Shown in pieces: positions 33,714-41,457 of a DNA stretch of 64,000 nucleotides. This DNA is from SFEL01 sp045603585 (lineage in GTDB: Bacteria; Bacillota; Clostridia; Christensenellales; CAG-138). Below the pieces are notes generated by a model that saw only the letters and a program-made list of their open reading frames with translations, was not told the DNA's origin and made no database searches. The position numbers were made by a program, and so were the translations under genes. Numbering within the stretch: position 1 is the stretch's first letter; every line of letters starts with the position of its first letter. The stretch lies in assembly GCA_045603585.1 (NCBI GenBank), contig JAZUMK010000042.1, positions 1 to 64,000 of the forward strand, in the 5' to 3' direction.

Positions 33714-34865
33714 TTACAGTGTTATTTGAACTTGCTGAGTGCCAATATGGGCATTGAGGGCAGCGATGGAGCTTTCCTCTTTTTGCTTGGAAAGATGGGT
33801 GTATATCTTCATGGTGGTTTGCACGTCAGCATGTCCCAGGAGCCGTTGAGCTGTGAGAACATCAACCCCCGCATCATAAAGCATGGTTGCGTATGTATGG
33901 CGCATCTGGTGGGCTGTAAACGGTTCTATGGCTTGTATTTTGGGATTACTGCGGCTTGCGTCCCTTCCTCCTGCTTGTATGTTTAAATAATGCTGATAGC
34001 TTTCCCAAGCCCTGCGGAACGCTGTGTTGCTCATCATTTCTCCAGCTTTTTGTGAGGGACAGACCAGCATAGAAGCGTTACGTCTGTTTTTAATTAGTGC
34101 GGGCAAAATAGCATCAGGGATAGGGATGGTACGTTCTCCGGCCTTACTCTTAGGATCCTTTAAACTACCCTTATTGCCATAGAAGGCTGCGGCCTTGTTT
34201 ATGGCGATGGTTTTGTTTTTCAAGTCTATGTCCCGCCATGTGAGGGCTATCAGTTCTCCGCGACGCAACCCGCAATACATCATAAGCAACGCAGCAAGCC
34301 CCATTCTGTGACCTTGCCATGTTTTATTGACAAGGTTTCTCTGAAAATCTGTCAAGGGTTGCCGCTCGTCTGCTCCGGCATCAGGAATGGATACTTTTGC
34401 AAACACATTGCGGAAAACTATATCATTCAGCATGGCAAAATCCAAGGCAGCGGCGGCAGCTTGCTTAACTTCTGTAATTGTCTTTTTGGCATATTCTTCT
34501 TCAACCATGCTGTTTAATATCGCCTGAAGGTGCATAGGCTTCAAGTCTTTTACACAAATATTACCAATATCATTTAAGCGGTTTTTGATGATGCTTTCAT
34601 ACCGCTTTTTTGTTTTTTCGCTTGATGTGCGCTTGCATGTTTCTATCCATAGCGCAGCTAACTCTGAAAAGGTTATTTTTTCGTTGCTGGATAAGGTACC
34701 GTTTTTAAACTGGCGTTCATATTCAGCAGCCATTTGTTCCAACTCTTTTATGGTTTTTGCATAGAATGTTTTCCTGATGGGTTTTCCATCGGGTTTCCTG
34801 CCTATTGTTATCTGTTTTGAATAATTACCGTCTGCGCGGCGTTTGCGGTTGGATGGTGCTGCCAT
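33714..34865 (-). CDS. int: Tyrosine recombinase (integrase) of the element
   Basis: 383 aa. An N-terminal arm-binding domain (KQITIGRKPDGKPIRKTFYAKT) and SAM-like core-binding domain precede the catalytic domain. The catalytic residues are visible: Arg in YCGLRRGELIAL (near 200), Lys in GSLKDPKSKAGERTIPI, His-x-x-Arg in AHQMRHTYATML (near 322), His in LLGHADVQTTMKIYTH and the Tyr nucleophile in KIYTH. It integrates and excises the element at tRNA-Met. Its 3' end faces attL, and the repressor gene lies 6 bases upstream on the same strand. Confidence 0.97.
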   Translation of the reverse strand: MAAPSNRKRRADGNYSKQITIGRKPDGKPIRKTFYAKTIKELEQMAAEYERQFKNGTLSSNEKITFSELAALWIETCKRTSSEKTKKRYESIIKNRLNDIGNICVKDLKPMHLQAILNSMVEEEYAKKTITEVKQAAAAALDFAMLNDIVFRNVFAKVSIPDAGADERQPLTDFQRNLVNKTWQGHRMGLAALLMMYCGLRRGELIALTWRDIDLKNKTIAINKAAAFYGNKGSLKDPKSKAGERTIPIPDAILPALIKNRRNASMLVCPSQKAGEMMSNTAFRRAWESYQHYLNIQAGGRDASRSNPKIQAIEPFTAHQMRHTYATMLYDAGVDVLTAQRLLGHADVQTTMKIYTHLSKQKEESSIAALNAHIGTQQVQITL

Positions 34866-34871
34866 GTCTCA

Positions 34872-35456
34872 CTACCTTTCTTGTGGCGTGTCATCATCTA
34901 TGCTGGCATGAATGCGAGAACCGTCATCAGGGAAAGTGTATCTTGGGATCTCGACTAACTCCGTAATTCGTTCTATGGCTTTTTGCCTTCCTGCATAGTT
35001 CAGTTTCATAAAGGCACGTTCTATAGGTTCAAAATCCTCGAGCAAATATAACTCATCATATTTGTCCAATACATCTAGCTGCCGTACGACGCCATTATAA
35101 AATCTTTGTGTCTCGGAGAAACTGTTTGAAATCCTTTCAAGTACTTTGGTTTTATGTGGTTCATCAAGAGAATCTATGCTATCAAGAGGAAGACCAAGGG
35201 TCATTTCTATTTCGTGAATATCATTATTTTCAAGAGCCTTAATCTGTTTATCAACATCAATAACATCAATTCCTTGAAGAACTTCAATACCAACACGCAA
35301 AGCAGCTGCTATCTTTCGTAATTGTGATAAAGAAGGTTCTATTAGTCCGTTTTCATATTTTGATATTACAGGTCTCTGAACCCCTATTTTTTCTGCAAGC
35401 TCTGCCTGTGACATGCCCCGCTTTTTTCTTGTTGCCCTAATAAGTTTTCCTACCAT
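34872..35456 (-). CDS. XRE/CI-type repressor of the element
   Basis: 194 aa from ATG 35456, which follows GGAGGAAATC. The N-terminal helix-turn-helix is typical (KKRGMSQAELAEKIGVQRPVISKYENGLIEPSLSQL in two contiguous blocks, residues about 12-47). The C-terminal part is helical and acidic, without a LexA-type Ser-Lys protease motif. It probably represses the rightward promoter at 35545 and its own leftward promoter through the operators between 35500 and 35621. The lack of an autocleavage motif suggests induction by another route, for example a helper-phage protein. Confidence 0.9.
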   Translation of the reverse strand: MVGKLIRATRKKRGMSQAELAEKIGVQRPVISKYENGLIEPSLSQLRKIAAALRVGIEVLQGIDVIDVDKQIKALENNDIHEIEMTLGLPLDSIDSLDEPHKTKVLERISNSFSETQRFYNGVVRQLDVLDKYDELYLLEDFEPIERAFMKLNYAGRQKAIERITELVEIPRYTFPDDGSRIHASIDDDTPQER

Positions 35457-35495
35457 GATTTCCTCCATAGGCTACCGTGTTTATCTCTTTTCCTA

Positions 35496-35524
35496 ATTTT
35501 ATCCCAATAGGAACATATAGTCAA
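35496..35524 (-). promoter_or_regulatory. Leftward promoter for repressor-integrase
   Basis: On the minus strand TTGACT and TAAAAT are separated by 17 bases. A repressor half-operator (35500-35514) lies inside the spacer. Confidence 0.65.
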
Positions 35525-35621
35525 GATAAAGCCCTAAAAGGTTCTTGACAGGAACAAAGGGGATGAGTTATACTGTTTCCTGAAAGGAACTATTTTTTAA
35601 ATGAATGTTCTGAATAGGAAC
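35500..35621. promoter_or_regulatory. Repressor operator cluster
   Basis: Four related sites: 35500-35514 (half site ending ATAGGAAC), 35541-35555 (GTTCTTGACAGGAAC), 35575-35590 (GTTTCCTGAAAGGAAC) and 35607-35621 (GTTCTGAATAGGAAC). The consensus is GTTC-7-GAAC with TGA in the centre. They overlap the -35, follow the -10, and cover the start of the rightward transcript. Confidence 0.75.
35545..35574 (+). promoter_or_regulatory. Rightward early promoter of the element
   Basis: TTGACA and TATACT with an 18-base spacer. The -35 lies inside operator 35541-35555, and operator 35575-35590 abuts the -10. Confidence 0.8.
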
Positions 35622-35636
35622 TGGAAGGAGCTGCGA

Positions 35637-35825
35637 ATGAAGATTGATGCTAACAAGATTGATATTATTCTGGCGCGACAATGTAAATCGCTTGCGGAAA
35701 TGCGCTCCGATACATCACCCAAAACTCTTAGGCGCATTCGTAACGGTGAAGATGTTAGACCTAAAACTGCTGGGAAAGTTGCTAAGTTTTTAGGCGTTGA
35801 TGTTGCAGAAATTATGGCGGGGTGA
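35637..35825 (+). CDS. Cro-like small HTH regulator
   Basis: 62 aa from ATG 35637 (GGAAGGAG upstream). The protein is short and helical, with KSLAEMRSDTSPKTLRRIRNGEDVRPKTAGKVAKFLGVDV, two contiguous blocks that match a lambda-Cro/XRE helix-turn-helix. It is the first gene rightward from the operator region and divergent from the repressor, the usual Cro position. It probably completes an early genetic switch. Confidence 0.8.
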   Translation: MKIDANKIDIILARQCKSLAEMRSDTSPKTLRRIRNGEDVRPKTAGKVAKFLGVDVAEIMAG

Positions 35826-35829
35826 TTGT

Positions 35830-36021
35830 ATGGCAAAAGAAATGGAACGAATAACGTTAAATGCGATTGAATTGGCTGCATGCTTTGGTGTTTCGCGCGC
35901 CACTGCATACAATCTTTTGCATGCAAAGGATTTTCCTGCCTTTACCATAGGGAAACGCCGCCTTGTGACAAAGGTAGCCTTTGAAAGGTGGTTGGAAGAA
36001 CAGCAATGCAAAAACATTTGA
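35830..36021 (+). CDS. Excisionase-like (HTH_17/MerR-type) DNA-binding protein
   Basis: 63 aa from ATG 35830 (GGGGTGATTGT upstream). It has an AlpA/excisionase-type winged helix: ITLNAIELAACFGVSRATAYNLL, then HAKDFPAFTIGKRRLVTKVAFERWLEEQ. These small proteins often serve as recombination directionality factors for tyrosine integrases. It starts 4 bases after the Cro-like gene. A transcription-factor role is the alternative. Confidence 0.85.
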   Translation: MAKEMERITLNAIELAACFGVSRATAYNLLHAKDFPAFTIGKRRLVTKVAFERWLEEQQCKNI

Positions 36022-36158
36022 ACAAAAGAATAAAGCTGAAGAGAAAATATTCGTGGTGGGATTATGAGCGCCACAAGAAAAAAATTGCGGCAAAGGGGCT
36101 CACATCAAGGGAATACGAAAGAGCAATCCTTGATTTAACCCGCAAGCTGGGACTTTAG
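36006..36158 (+). CDS. Small basic element protein (50 aa)
   Basis: 50 aa, starting at ATG 36006 inside the end of the excisionase-like gene (GGAAGAAC upstream) and overlapping it by 16 bases. The protein is very basic at the start (KHLNKRIKLKRKYSWWDYERHK split) and ends in SREYERAILDLTRKLGL, a short helical motif common in small phage early proteins. The function is unknown. Confidence 0.65.
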   Translation: MQKHLNKRIKLKRKYSWWDYERHKKKIAAKGLTSREYERAILDLTRKLGL

Positions 36159-36173
36159 GGGGACAAGTATTTA

Positions 36174-36854
36174 ATGGCTGAAAGACGTATGTTCTCAAAA
36201 GCAATAGTTGATAGTGATGCTTTTTTAGATATGCCATTGTCAACACAGGCGCTTTATTTCCACTTGGGCATGAGGGCTGATGATGAGGGATTTATTAATA
36301 ATCCTAAAAAAATACAGCGTATGGTTGGGTGCAGCGATGATGATTCCAGATTGTTGGTTGCAAAAGGGTTCATCATTCCGTTTGAAAGCGGTGTTGTTGT
36401 TATTAGGCATTGGAAAATCCACAACTACATCCAAAAAGACAGGTATCGCGAGACTGTTTATCAAAGGGAAAGAGCGATGCTCACCGTAGAAGAAAACAAG
36501 ACGTATACGGTAATGGATACAACATGTATACAAAGCGTGTCCATGTTGGACGCGCAGGATAGGATAGGTAAGGATAGGAAAGATAAGAAAAGTATAACAG
36601 CACGTTCGTGCCGTCCTTCCCTTGAAGAAGTAAGAGAATATTGTGATGAGCTGAACAGTACGGTTAATCCTGAAGCATTCATAGACCATTACACTTCAAA
36701 TGGGTGGAAAGTGGGGAATCAGCCGATGAAGGATTGGAAAGCGGCTGTCAGGAATTGGGAACGCCGTCAAAGCGAAAGGCAACCAAAGGCCGCAGCAGTA
36801 AAGGACACAGGATTTTTGACGATGGAAGATATATATGGACGTAAGAAAGGATAA
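36174..36854 (+). CDS. Phage replisome organizer / DnaD-like replication protein
   Basis: 226 aa. The N-terminal winged helix has the phage replisome-organizer pattern: MFSKAIVDSDAFLDMPLSTQ, ALYFHLGMRADDEGFINNPKKI, then VVVIRHWKIHNYIQKDRY. A charged linker leads to a C-terminal block (EEVREYCDELNSTVNPEAFIDHY, then GWKVGNQPMKDWKAAVRNWE) seen in phage helicase loaders. It is predicted to recognise the element's origin and recruit the helicase encoded by the next gene, which it overlaps by 20 bases. Confidence 0.85.
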   Translation: MAERRMFSKAIVDSDAFLDMPLSTQALYFHLGMRADDEGFINNPKKIQRMVGCSDDDSRLLVAKGFIIPFESGVVVIRHWKIHNYIQKDRYRETVYQRERAMLTVEENKTYTVMDTTCIQSVSMLDAQDRIGKDRKDKKSITARSCRPSLEEVREYCDELNSTVNPEAFIDHYTSNGWKVGNQPMKDWKAAVRNWERRQSERQPKAAAVKDTGFLTMEDIYGRKKG

Positions 36855-38088
36855 TGCAGAAAGGGAAGTCCTGGGCGCCGCGCTTTTGAATAAGCGTGCC
36901 GCGGCTCTTGCTTGTTCGCTGAGGGAAACCGATTTTGTAAACCAAAAGCACAGGCTGATTTTCTCAGCCATAAAAGGGCTGCACGATGGCGGTTGCGATG
37001 TTGATCCTATCACCGTTGAAGATGCTTTGGGGAGTAAGCGTGATGCGGCTGGCGGGTTTAAGTATCTCAATGAGTTAGTGCTTGGGACAGTATCTCCGGC
37101 GAACGTAGAGAATCATATCCGCATTGTAAAGGAGCAGAGCCAAAGGCGCGGTTTTATTGCAGGGATGGGTAAAGTTGTATCCGCTGCATCATCAGGCGAG
37201 GACTATTTGGCAGAAGCCCGGCGCGTATTGGATGAAACCATAAACAGCTCAGCATCAGAGCTGCACCCGATAGGTGATGACATAATGCCCGCGCTGGATT
37301 ACATGTACTCAGAAACCGCAACGATAAAAACAGGCTATATCATGCTGGATGCCATGCTGAATGGCATTAAGGCGGGGCAGTTGGTATTGTTGGCAGGAAC
37401 TACCAGGACAGGCAAAACAGCCTTTGCGCTCAATGTAGCCTTGAACGTAGCCGAAACAGGGCGGCGGGTGGTTATATTCTCACTTGAAATGAGCAAAAAC
37501 GAGCTTATACAGCGTCTTATAACCATAAAGTCAGGCATTAGCTTCTATGAGCAAACAGGGGATACGGATTTAGCAATAGAGTATGTAAGAGCCGCTGATG
37601 AGCTGAAAGATGCGCCGATATACATTGATGATAAGGGTGGTGTGACAATGGAATATATTCGATCCCAATGTTATGCCGTAAAGCCTGATTTAGTGATTAT
37701 TGACTACTTGGGGCTTGTCCGCACCGATAAGCGCAACACACGCGAGCAGGAAGTAAGCGAGCTGACCCATGCGCTGAAAGCGTTTGCAAAAGAGATAAGT
37801 TGCCCTATATTGCTGCTTAGTCAGCTTAACCGCCGAGCGGATTATAGGGAAAGCGGCGAACCACGGTTGTCAGACCTGAGGGAATCGGGCGCAATCGAGC
37901 AGGATTCAGACACAGTGCTTCTGCTGCATCGGCCTGCCCTTTATGACGATAGCGCAGACAAGGCTGCATGTGTGCTGAATGTAGCCAAGAACCGAAACGG
38001 CATGTCAGGCAAAATACCCCTTGAATGGGACGGCGCACACTTTAAGTTTAAAGATGAAGAATACAAAGGGGGAACGCCATTTGATTAA
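36835..38088 (+). CDS. Phage-type DnaB replicative helicase
   Basis: 417 aa, a little shorter than the host DnaB at 7602-8942 and clearly divergent from it. An N-terminal DnaB domain (REVLGAALLNKRAAALACSL) is followed by the RecA motor: Walker A GTTRTGKTAFA (near 191), FSLEMSKNELIQRL, Walker B LVIIDYLGLVRTD, ILLLSQLNRR and LRESGAIEQDSDTVLLL. The start at ATG 36835 overlaps the replisome organizer gene by 20 bases. It gives the element a nearly complete private initiation module, so it can amplify independently of host DnaB supply. Confidence 0.94.
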   Translation: MDVRKDNAEREVLGAALLNKRAAALACSLRETDFVNQKHRLIFSAIKGLHDGGCDVDPITVEDALGSKRDAAGGFKYLNELVLGTVSPANVENHIRIVKEQSQRRGFIAGMGKVVSAASSGEDYLAEARRVLDETINSSASELHPIGDDIMPALDYMYSETATIKTGYIMLDAMLNGIKAGQLVLLAGTTRTGKTAFALNVALNVAETGRRVVIFSLEMSKNELIQRLITIKSGISFYEQTGDTDLAIEYVRAADELKDAPIYIDDKGGVTMEYIRSQCYAVKPDLVIIDYLGLVRTDKRNTREQEVSELTHALKAFAKEISCPILLLSQLNRRADYRESGEPRLSDLRESGAIEQDSDTVLLLHRPALYDDSADKAACVLNVAKNRNGMSGKIPLEWDGAHFKFKDEEYKGGTPFD

Positions 38089-38136
38089 AAAACGGCTGAA
38101 AACGTCTCACTTTGACCGAGGAAAGGAGGTTTTTAT

Positions 38137-38490
38137 TTGAACCCTAATCAGGAAAGGGCACTTGCAGCTCTTTTAACTAATCCCTCAAAAGAAAAAGCAG
38201 CTCGGGCGGCGGGTATTTCGACAAGAACTCTAAGCCGGTATCTGGATGACCCGGAATTTCAGAAACGGTACAGGGCTGCATTTGATGAGCTGGTGGGTGG
38301 TGCCGCTAATACTGCAAAGCAGTGTTTAAGTCCGGCTATTGCGTGCTTGTATAACATAATGCGTGATACATCAGCTGCAACACAGGCAAGGATACAGGCG
38401 GCGCGCACACTGCTTGAGTATGGATTAAAGCTGAATGAGCAAGCGGATATAGTGGAACGCATTGCGGCACTGGAGAGGTTGAACGAATGA
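38137..38490 (+). CDS. terS: Terminase small subunit
   Basis: 117 aa with a TTG start at 38137 supported by AAAGGAGG seven bases upstream. The N-terminal helix-turn-helix (ALLTNPSKEKAARAAGISTRTLSRYL, two blocks) matches small terminase DNA-recognition domains of the phBC6A51 type. Helices for oligomerisation follow. It would select the element's packaging site. It overlaps the large terminase gene by 4 bases (ATGA). Alternatively it could be a generic HTH protein, but the position makes TerS most likely. Confidence 0.85.
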   Translation: MNPNQERALAALLTNPSKEKAARAAGISTRTLSRYLDDPEFQKRYRAAFDELVGGAANTAKQCLSPAIACLYNIMRDTSAATQARIQAARTLLEYGLKLNEQADIVERIAALERLNE

Positions 38491-39854
38491 CAGACATTGA
38501 AAGACGATTGAACGCAATAGAAATCGCAACACGCCGCCGTATTGATGGTTGCAACCGCGCTGAAAATATCGAAGTGACGAACTATATGGCTCCGATATAC
38601 AAGCCCATACACGCCGATTTAGCGGCTTGTAGGTATCAAAACATAAACCTCCCCGGTGGACGTGGTTCGGGTAAAAGCTCTTTTGTAAGCCTTGAAATTG
38701 TCGATGGAGTGATGAAAGACAAAACAGGGTGTAGCAATGGCATTGTATTCAGACGAGCAGCTTCTACTATGCGCGATAGTGTGTATAGCCAAATTGCGTG
38801 GGCTATTGATGTGCTGGGCGTGAACGAGTTGTGGGAGGGTAAAATCAGCCCTTTGTCATGGACTTATAAGCCAACCGGGGCGCAAATCATCTTCAGAGGG
38901 TTGGATGATAGCAGCAAGCTAAAAAGCATAAAGCCTAAAAAAGGGATTTTCCGCTATGTATGGTTTGAGGAGTTTAGCGAACTGCCGGGAGAAAACTTTA
39001 CCCGCTCTGTTTTGCAATCTGTTGTCCGTGGTGGTGCAAACTTCACCGTATTCAGAAGTTTTAATCCGCCTATAAGCAAGAATAATTGGGCTAATGTGTT
39101 TGTAGCGCGGCCTGATGAACGAGCTATCACGCTGCATACCAGTTACTTAGATATTCCCGCTGAGTGGCTGGGTGAGAACTTCATTTATGAAGCAGAACGG
39201 CTAAAGGAAGTTAACGAGGTTGCATACAGGCATGAATACCTGGGTGAAGCAACCGGCTCCGGCGGGGAAGTGTTCCCCAACATTATAACTAGGGAGATAA
39301 CGGACGAGGAAACAAAGGAATTGCAGTACATATACTCAGGCATTGACTTCGGTTTTGCGGTTGACCCTGCGGTATTCATGAGGGTTGCATATGACAGGAA
39401 AAGCGATTCGGTGTATTTCCTTGACGAGATATATAAAAAGCATTGCAGTAACAAGCAACTGGCAGAAGCAATAAAACAGCGCGGCTATGATAAGACCGGG
39501 CGCACCACCTATATCGCATTTGAGCGTATGGCAATAAACGAAGATGCAACTATTATTTGCGATAGCGCCGAACCCAAAAGCATAAGCGATTTGCGGGGAG
39601 AGGATTTGAATGCCATTGCATGCAAGAAGTTTGCGGGCAGTGTGCTTTATGGGATTAAGTGGCTGCAGCATAGGCGGCTGATTATAGATCCGGCACGAAC
39701 ACCTAACGCATACAGGGAGTTTGTGGAGTATGAATACATGACAACCAAAGACGGCGAATTTTTGAGCGATGTGCCGGATGCAAACAACCACTGTATTGAT
39801 GCTGTAAGGTATGCGCTTGACAGAATTATAAATAATCGCGGAATTTCAGCATAA
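38487..39854 (+). CDS. terL: Terminase large subunit (Terminase_3/PBSX type)
   Basis: 455 aa, full length. The packaging ATPase has Walker A NLPGGRGSGKSSFVSLEI (near 52-69), IVFRRAASTMRDSVY, and a Walker B-like RYVWFEEFSELPGE (near 156-169). The nuclease domain begins at YSGIDFGFAVDPAVFMR (near 283), with acidic residues in EDATIICDSAEPKSI and the final DVPDANNHCIDAVRYAL. It translocates DNA into a procapsid. Uniquely for this element, no portal or capsid gene follows, so packaging would need a helper phage's procapsid. Confidence 0.95.
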   Translation: MTDIERRLNAIEIATRRRIDGCNRAENIEVTNYMAPIYKPIHADLAACRYQNINLPGGRGSGKSSFVSLEIVDGVMKDKTGCSNGIVFRRAASTMRDSVYSQIAWAIDVLGVNELWEGKISPLSWTYKPTGAQIIFRGLDDSSKLKSIKPKKGIFRYVWFEEFSELPGENFTRSVLQSVVRGGANFTVFRSFNPPISKNNWANVFVARPDERAITLHTSYLDIPAEWLGENFIYEAERLKEVNEVAYRHEYLGEATGSGGEVFPNIITREITDEETKELQYIYSGIDFGFAVDPAVFMRVAYDRKSDSVYFLDEIYKKHCSNKQLAEAIKQRGYDKTGRTTYIAFERMAINEDATIICDSAEPKSISDLRGEDLNAIACKKFAGSVLYGIKWLQHRRLIIDPARTPNAYREFVEYEYMTTKDGEFLSDVPDANNHCIDAVRYALDRIINNRGISA

Positions 39855-39867
39855 AGGGGGTGAGTAC

Positions 39868-40149
39868 ATGACACACATAAAAATACATTGCGGCGCTTGT
39901 GGTTTTACGTGGGCGGTTTATGGGCGCGATAACTGGAATAGTGAGACAGCAGGACAATGCCCCAACTGTTTTGCAAAGATAGACCGTCAGGTATGGGAAA
40001 AGCAAATTATTCCTGCTTTTGCAGCAGCACAGGACGCAAATGCAGAACTGTATAAGGACAGCACAGGATATAAAAGACCGCTTTTCACAGTGGATTTTGT
40101 ATCAATGCACAAAAGGGCTTATACGCAGAATAAGCGAAAAATAGATTAA
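39868..40149 (+). CDS. Small zinc-ribbon protein of the element
   Basis: 93 aa from ATG 39868 (GGGGGTGAGTAC upstream). It starts with a zinc ribbon, CGACGF and CPNCF about 25 residues apart. The rest is polar and aromatic without a recognised fold. It begins 13 bases after terL, in the place where a portal gene would normally stand. Unknown function. Confidence 0.7.
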   Translation: MTHIKIHCGACGFTWAVYGRDNWNSETAGQCPNCFAKIDRQVWEKQIIPAFAAAQDANAELYKDSTGYKRPLFTVDFVSMHKRAYTQNKRKID

Positions 40150-40183
40150 ATGGACAGCGGGAAAGACCGCAGAAAGGAAGATA

Positions 40184-40831
40184 ATGAGTAAAGTATATTT
40201 CACACAGTACATTGACGATCTGGACAAGATAAGCAAAGAAGCCCGCGCAAAGATAGAGGCGGCAGAAAAGACTTTTGCAGATGTAAAGGAAAAGGCCGGA
40301 CAGGCTATCCGACAATTTCCAATAGGGCATGACAAGCGCACACGCGCAGAAATCGACCTGAGAGAGGCCACAAAGAATTACAACCGCTCCATTCTGGAAA
40401 TACAGGCGGGGGCCGAAACAAAGGTGAAGGACACCCGCAGCTCTTTGGTTAAGCATCTGGAAACATGGGCAGAGGCAAAGCCCGAAATGGTTGATAATAA
40501 CGCTGTCACCCTTCTTTCAAGTGGTGCGCTTTCGGCTGCTGATCTGGTTGCCCTGGCAAACAAAAATTGGAACAACCCCACCATGCTAAAGCTCATACGC
40601 GCTCAGGCTCAAAAGACTAATGACAGGCTTTCCGCCGCCCTTGATATAAAAATCCGGGACTTTCTTTCCCCTACGCAGCGTATGAGGCTGTTTGATGATA
40701 CTGCAACCATTATTGCGAAAACCTATCAAACAGATACTAATGTTGCCTTGAAGGTGGGGGCAGTATGGGACGAGCAGTTTTACGATTCCGCACGTTCTCA
40801 TATGGCAGCCCTTGAAGCGTTCCAGATGTAG
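40184..40831 (+). CDS. Coiled-coil protein of the element, unknown function
   Basis: 215 aa, almost entirely helical and charged. The N-terminal 90 residues form a likely coiled coil (IDDLDKISKEARAKIEAAEK, ATKNYNRSILEIQAGAETKV). No catalytic motif, membrane segment or known family is recognised. Start ATG 40184 has AGAAAGGAAG upstream. It lies between terL and the scaffold-like gene, so a role in capsid remodelling or packaging is plausible but unproven. Confidence 0.65.
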   Translation: MSKVYFTQYIDDLDKISKEARAKIEAAEKTFADVKEKAGQAIRQFPIGHDKRTRAEIDLREATKNYNRSILEIQAGAETKVKDTRSSLVKHLETWAEAKPEMVDNNAVTLLSSGALSAADLVALANKNWNNPTMLKLIRAQAQKTNDRLSAALDIKIRDFLSPTQRMRLFDDTATIIAKTYQTDTNVALKVGAVWDEQFYDSARSHMAALEAFQM

Positions 40832-40849
40832 CAGAAAGGAGTTAAAACA

Positions 40850-41329
40850 ATGGCACTTACCCGCGCTTTTCTTAAAGATGTACTGGCAGACCACTCTAAC
40901 CGTGACGAGCTCATAGATCAGATAATAGATGCACACATGGAATCTGTATCAGGGCTGAAAACGGAAGTGGAGCAGGCCAAAAAAGAAGCAGAGGAAACCC
41001 ATTCCGTTACCGCCCGAATAGAAACCCTAAAAAGCGAAATTGCCGCGCTGCAGCCTAACGGCACAAGCTGGGAAAAAGAGTATAAAGCCCTTGCCGCCGA
41101 GTATGAGGCCGCAAAGGCGGCGGACGCAAGAAAAACAAGCTATCAGGACAACGCCGAGGCATTTTGCCATCTTCTTGTGTCCCATGGCATGGCCTACCCC
41201 ATGGCAAAAGCAATATCAATAAGCAGCCTCAACATAATAAGCGGAATCGAAATGCAAAACGGCAAAGTGAGAAATTATGATGCCATATCCGCAGCCATAA
41301 GAAGTGAGTACAGAGATTTGCTTTGTTAG
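40850..41329 (+). CDS. Scaffold-like (GP20-type) coiled-coil protein
   Basis: 159 aa from ATG 40850 (AGAAAGGAG upstream). The arrangement of a short N-terminal helix (TRAFLKDVLADHSNRDELID), a central coiled coil (LKTEVEQAKKEAEE, then IETLKSEIAALQ), and a C-terminal segment with GMAYPMAKAI and GKVRNYDAISAAIRSEYRDLL is reminiscent of phage GP20-type scaffold proteins, though shorter. In satellites such proteins can redirect helper capsid size. The assignment rests on pattern only. Confidence 0.5.
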   Translation: MALTRAFLKDVLADHSNRDELIDQIIDAHMESVSGLKTEVEQAKKEAEETHSVTARIETLKSEIAALQPNGTSWEKEYKALAAEYEAAKAADARKTSYQDNAEAFCHLLVSHGMAYPMAKAISISSLNIISGIEMQNGKVRNYDAISAAIRSEYRDLLC

Positions 41330-41346
41330 GGCAGAAAGGAGGAATA

Positions 41347-41397
41347 ATGGTGCTTGTAAATGCAACAATAATTGTGCTGGCGGCGGTATATGCTTAA
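41347..41397 (+). CDS. Micro-ORF, 16-aa hydrophobic peptide
   Basis: ATG 41347 with a near-perfect ribosome site (AAAGGAGGAATA). The product is MVLVNATIIVLAAVYA, a single hydrophobic segment. Its stop overlaps the next micro-ORF start (TAATG). It could be a small membrane peptide or a translational-coupling leader. Confidence 0.4.
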   Translation: MVLVNATIIVLAAVYA

Positions 41398-41438
41398 TGA
41401 GAATTTCTCTTATAACGGATATGCTGCTGAATAATTAA
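41397..41438 (+). CDS. Micro-ORF, 13 aa, coupled to the preceding one
   Basis: Starts in the TAATG overlap and encodes MRISLITDMLLNN. It ends 19 bases before the sigma-factor-like gene. It has no ribosome site of its own. Confidence 0.25.
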   Translation: MRISLITDMLLNN

Positions 41439-41457
41439 ATAATAAGGGGTTGGGCAT

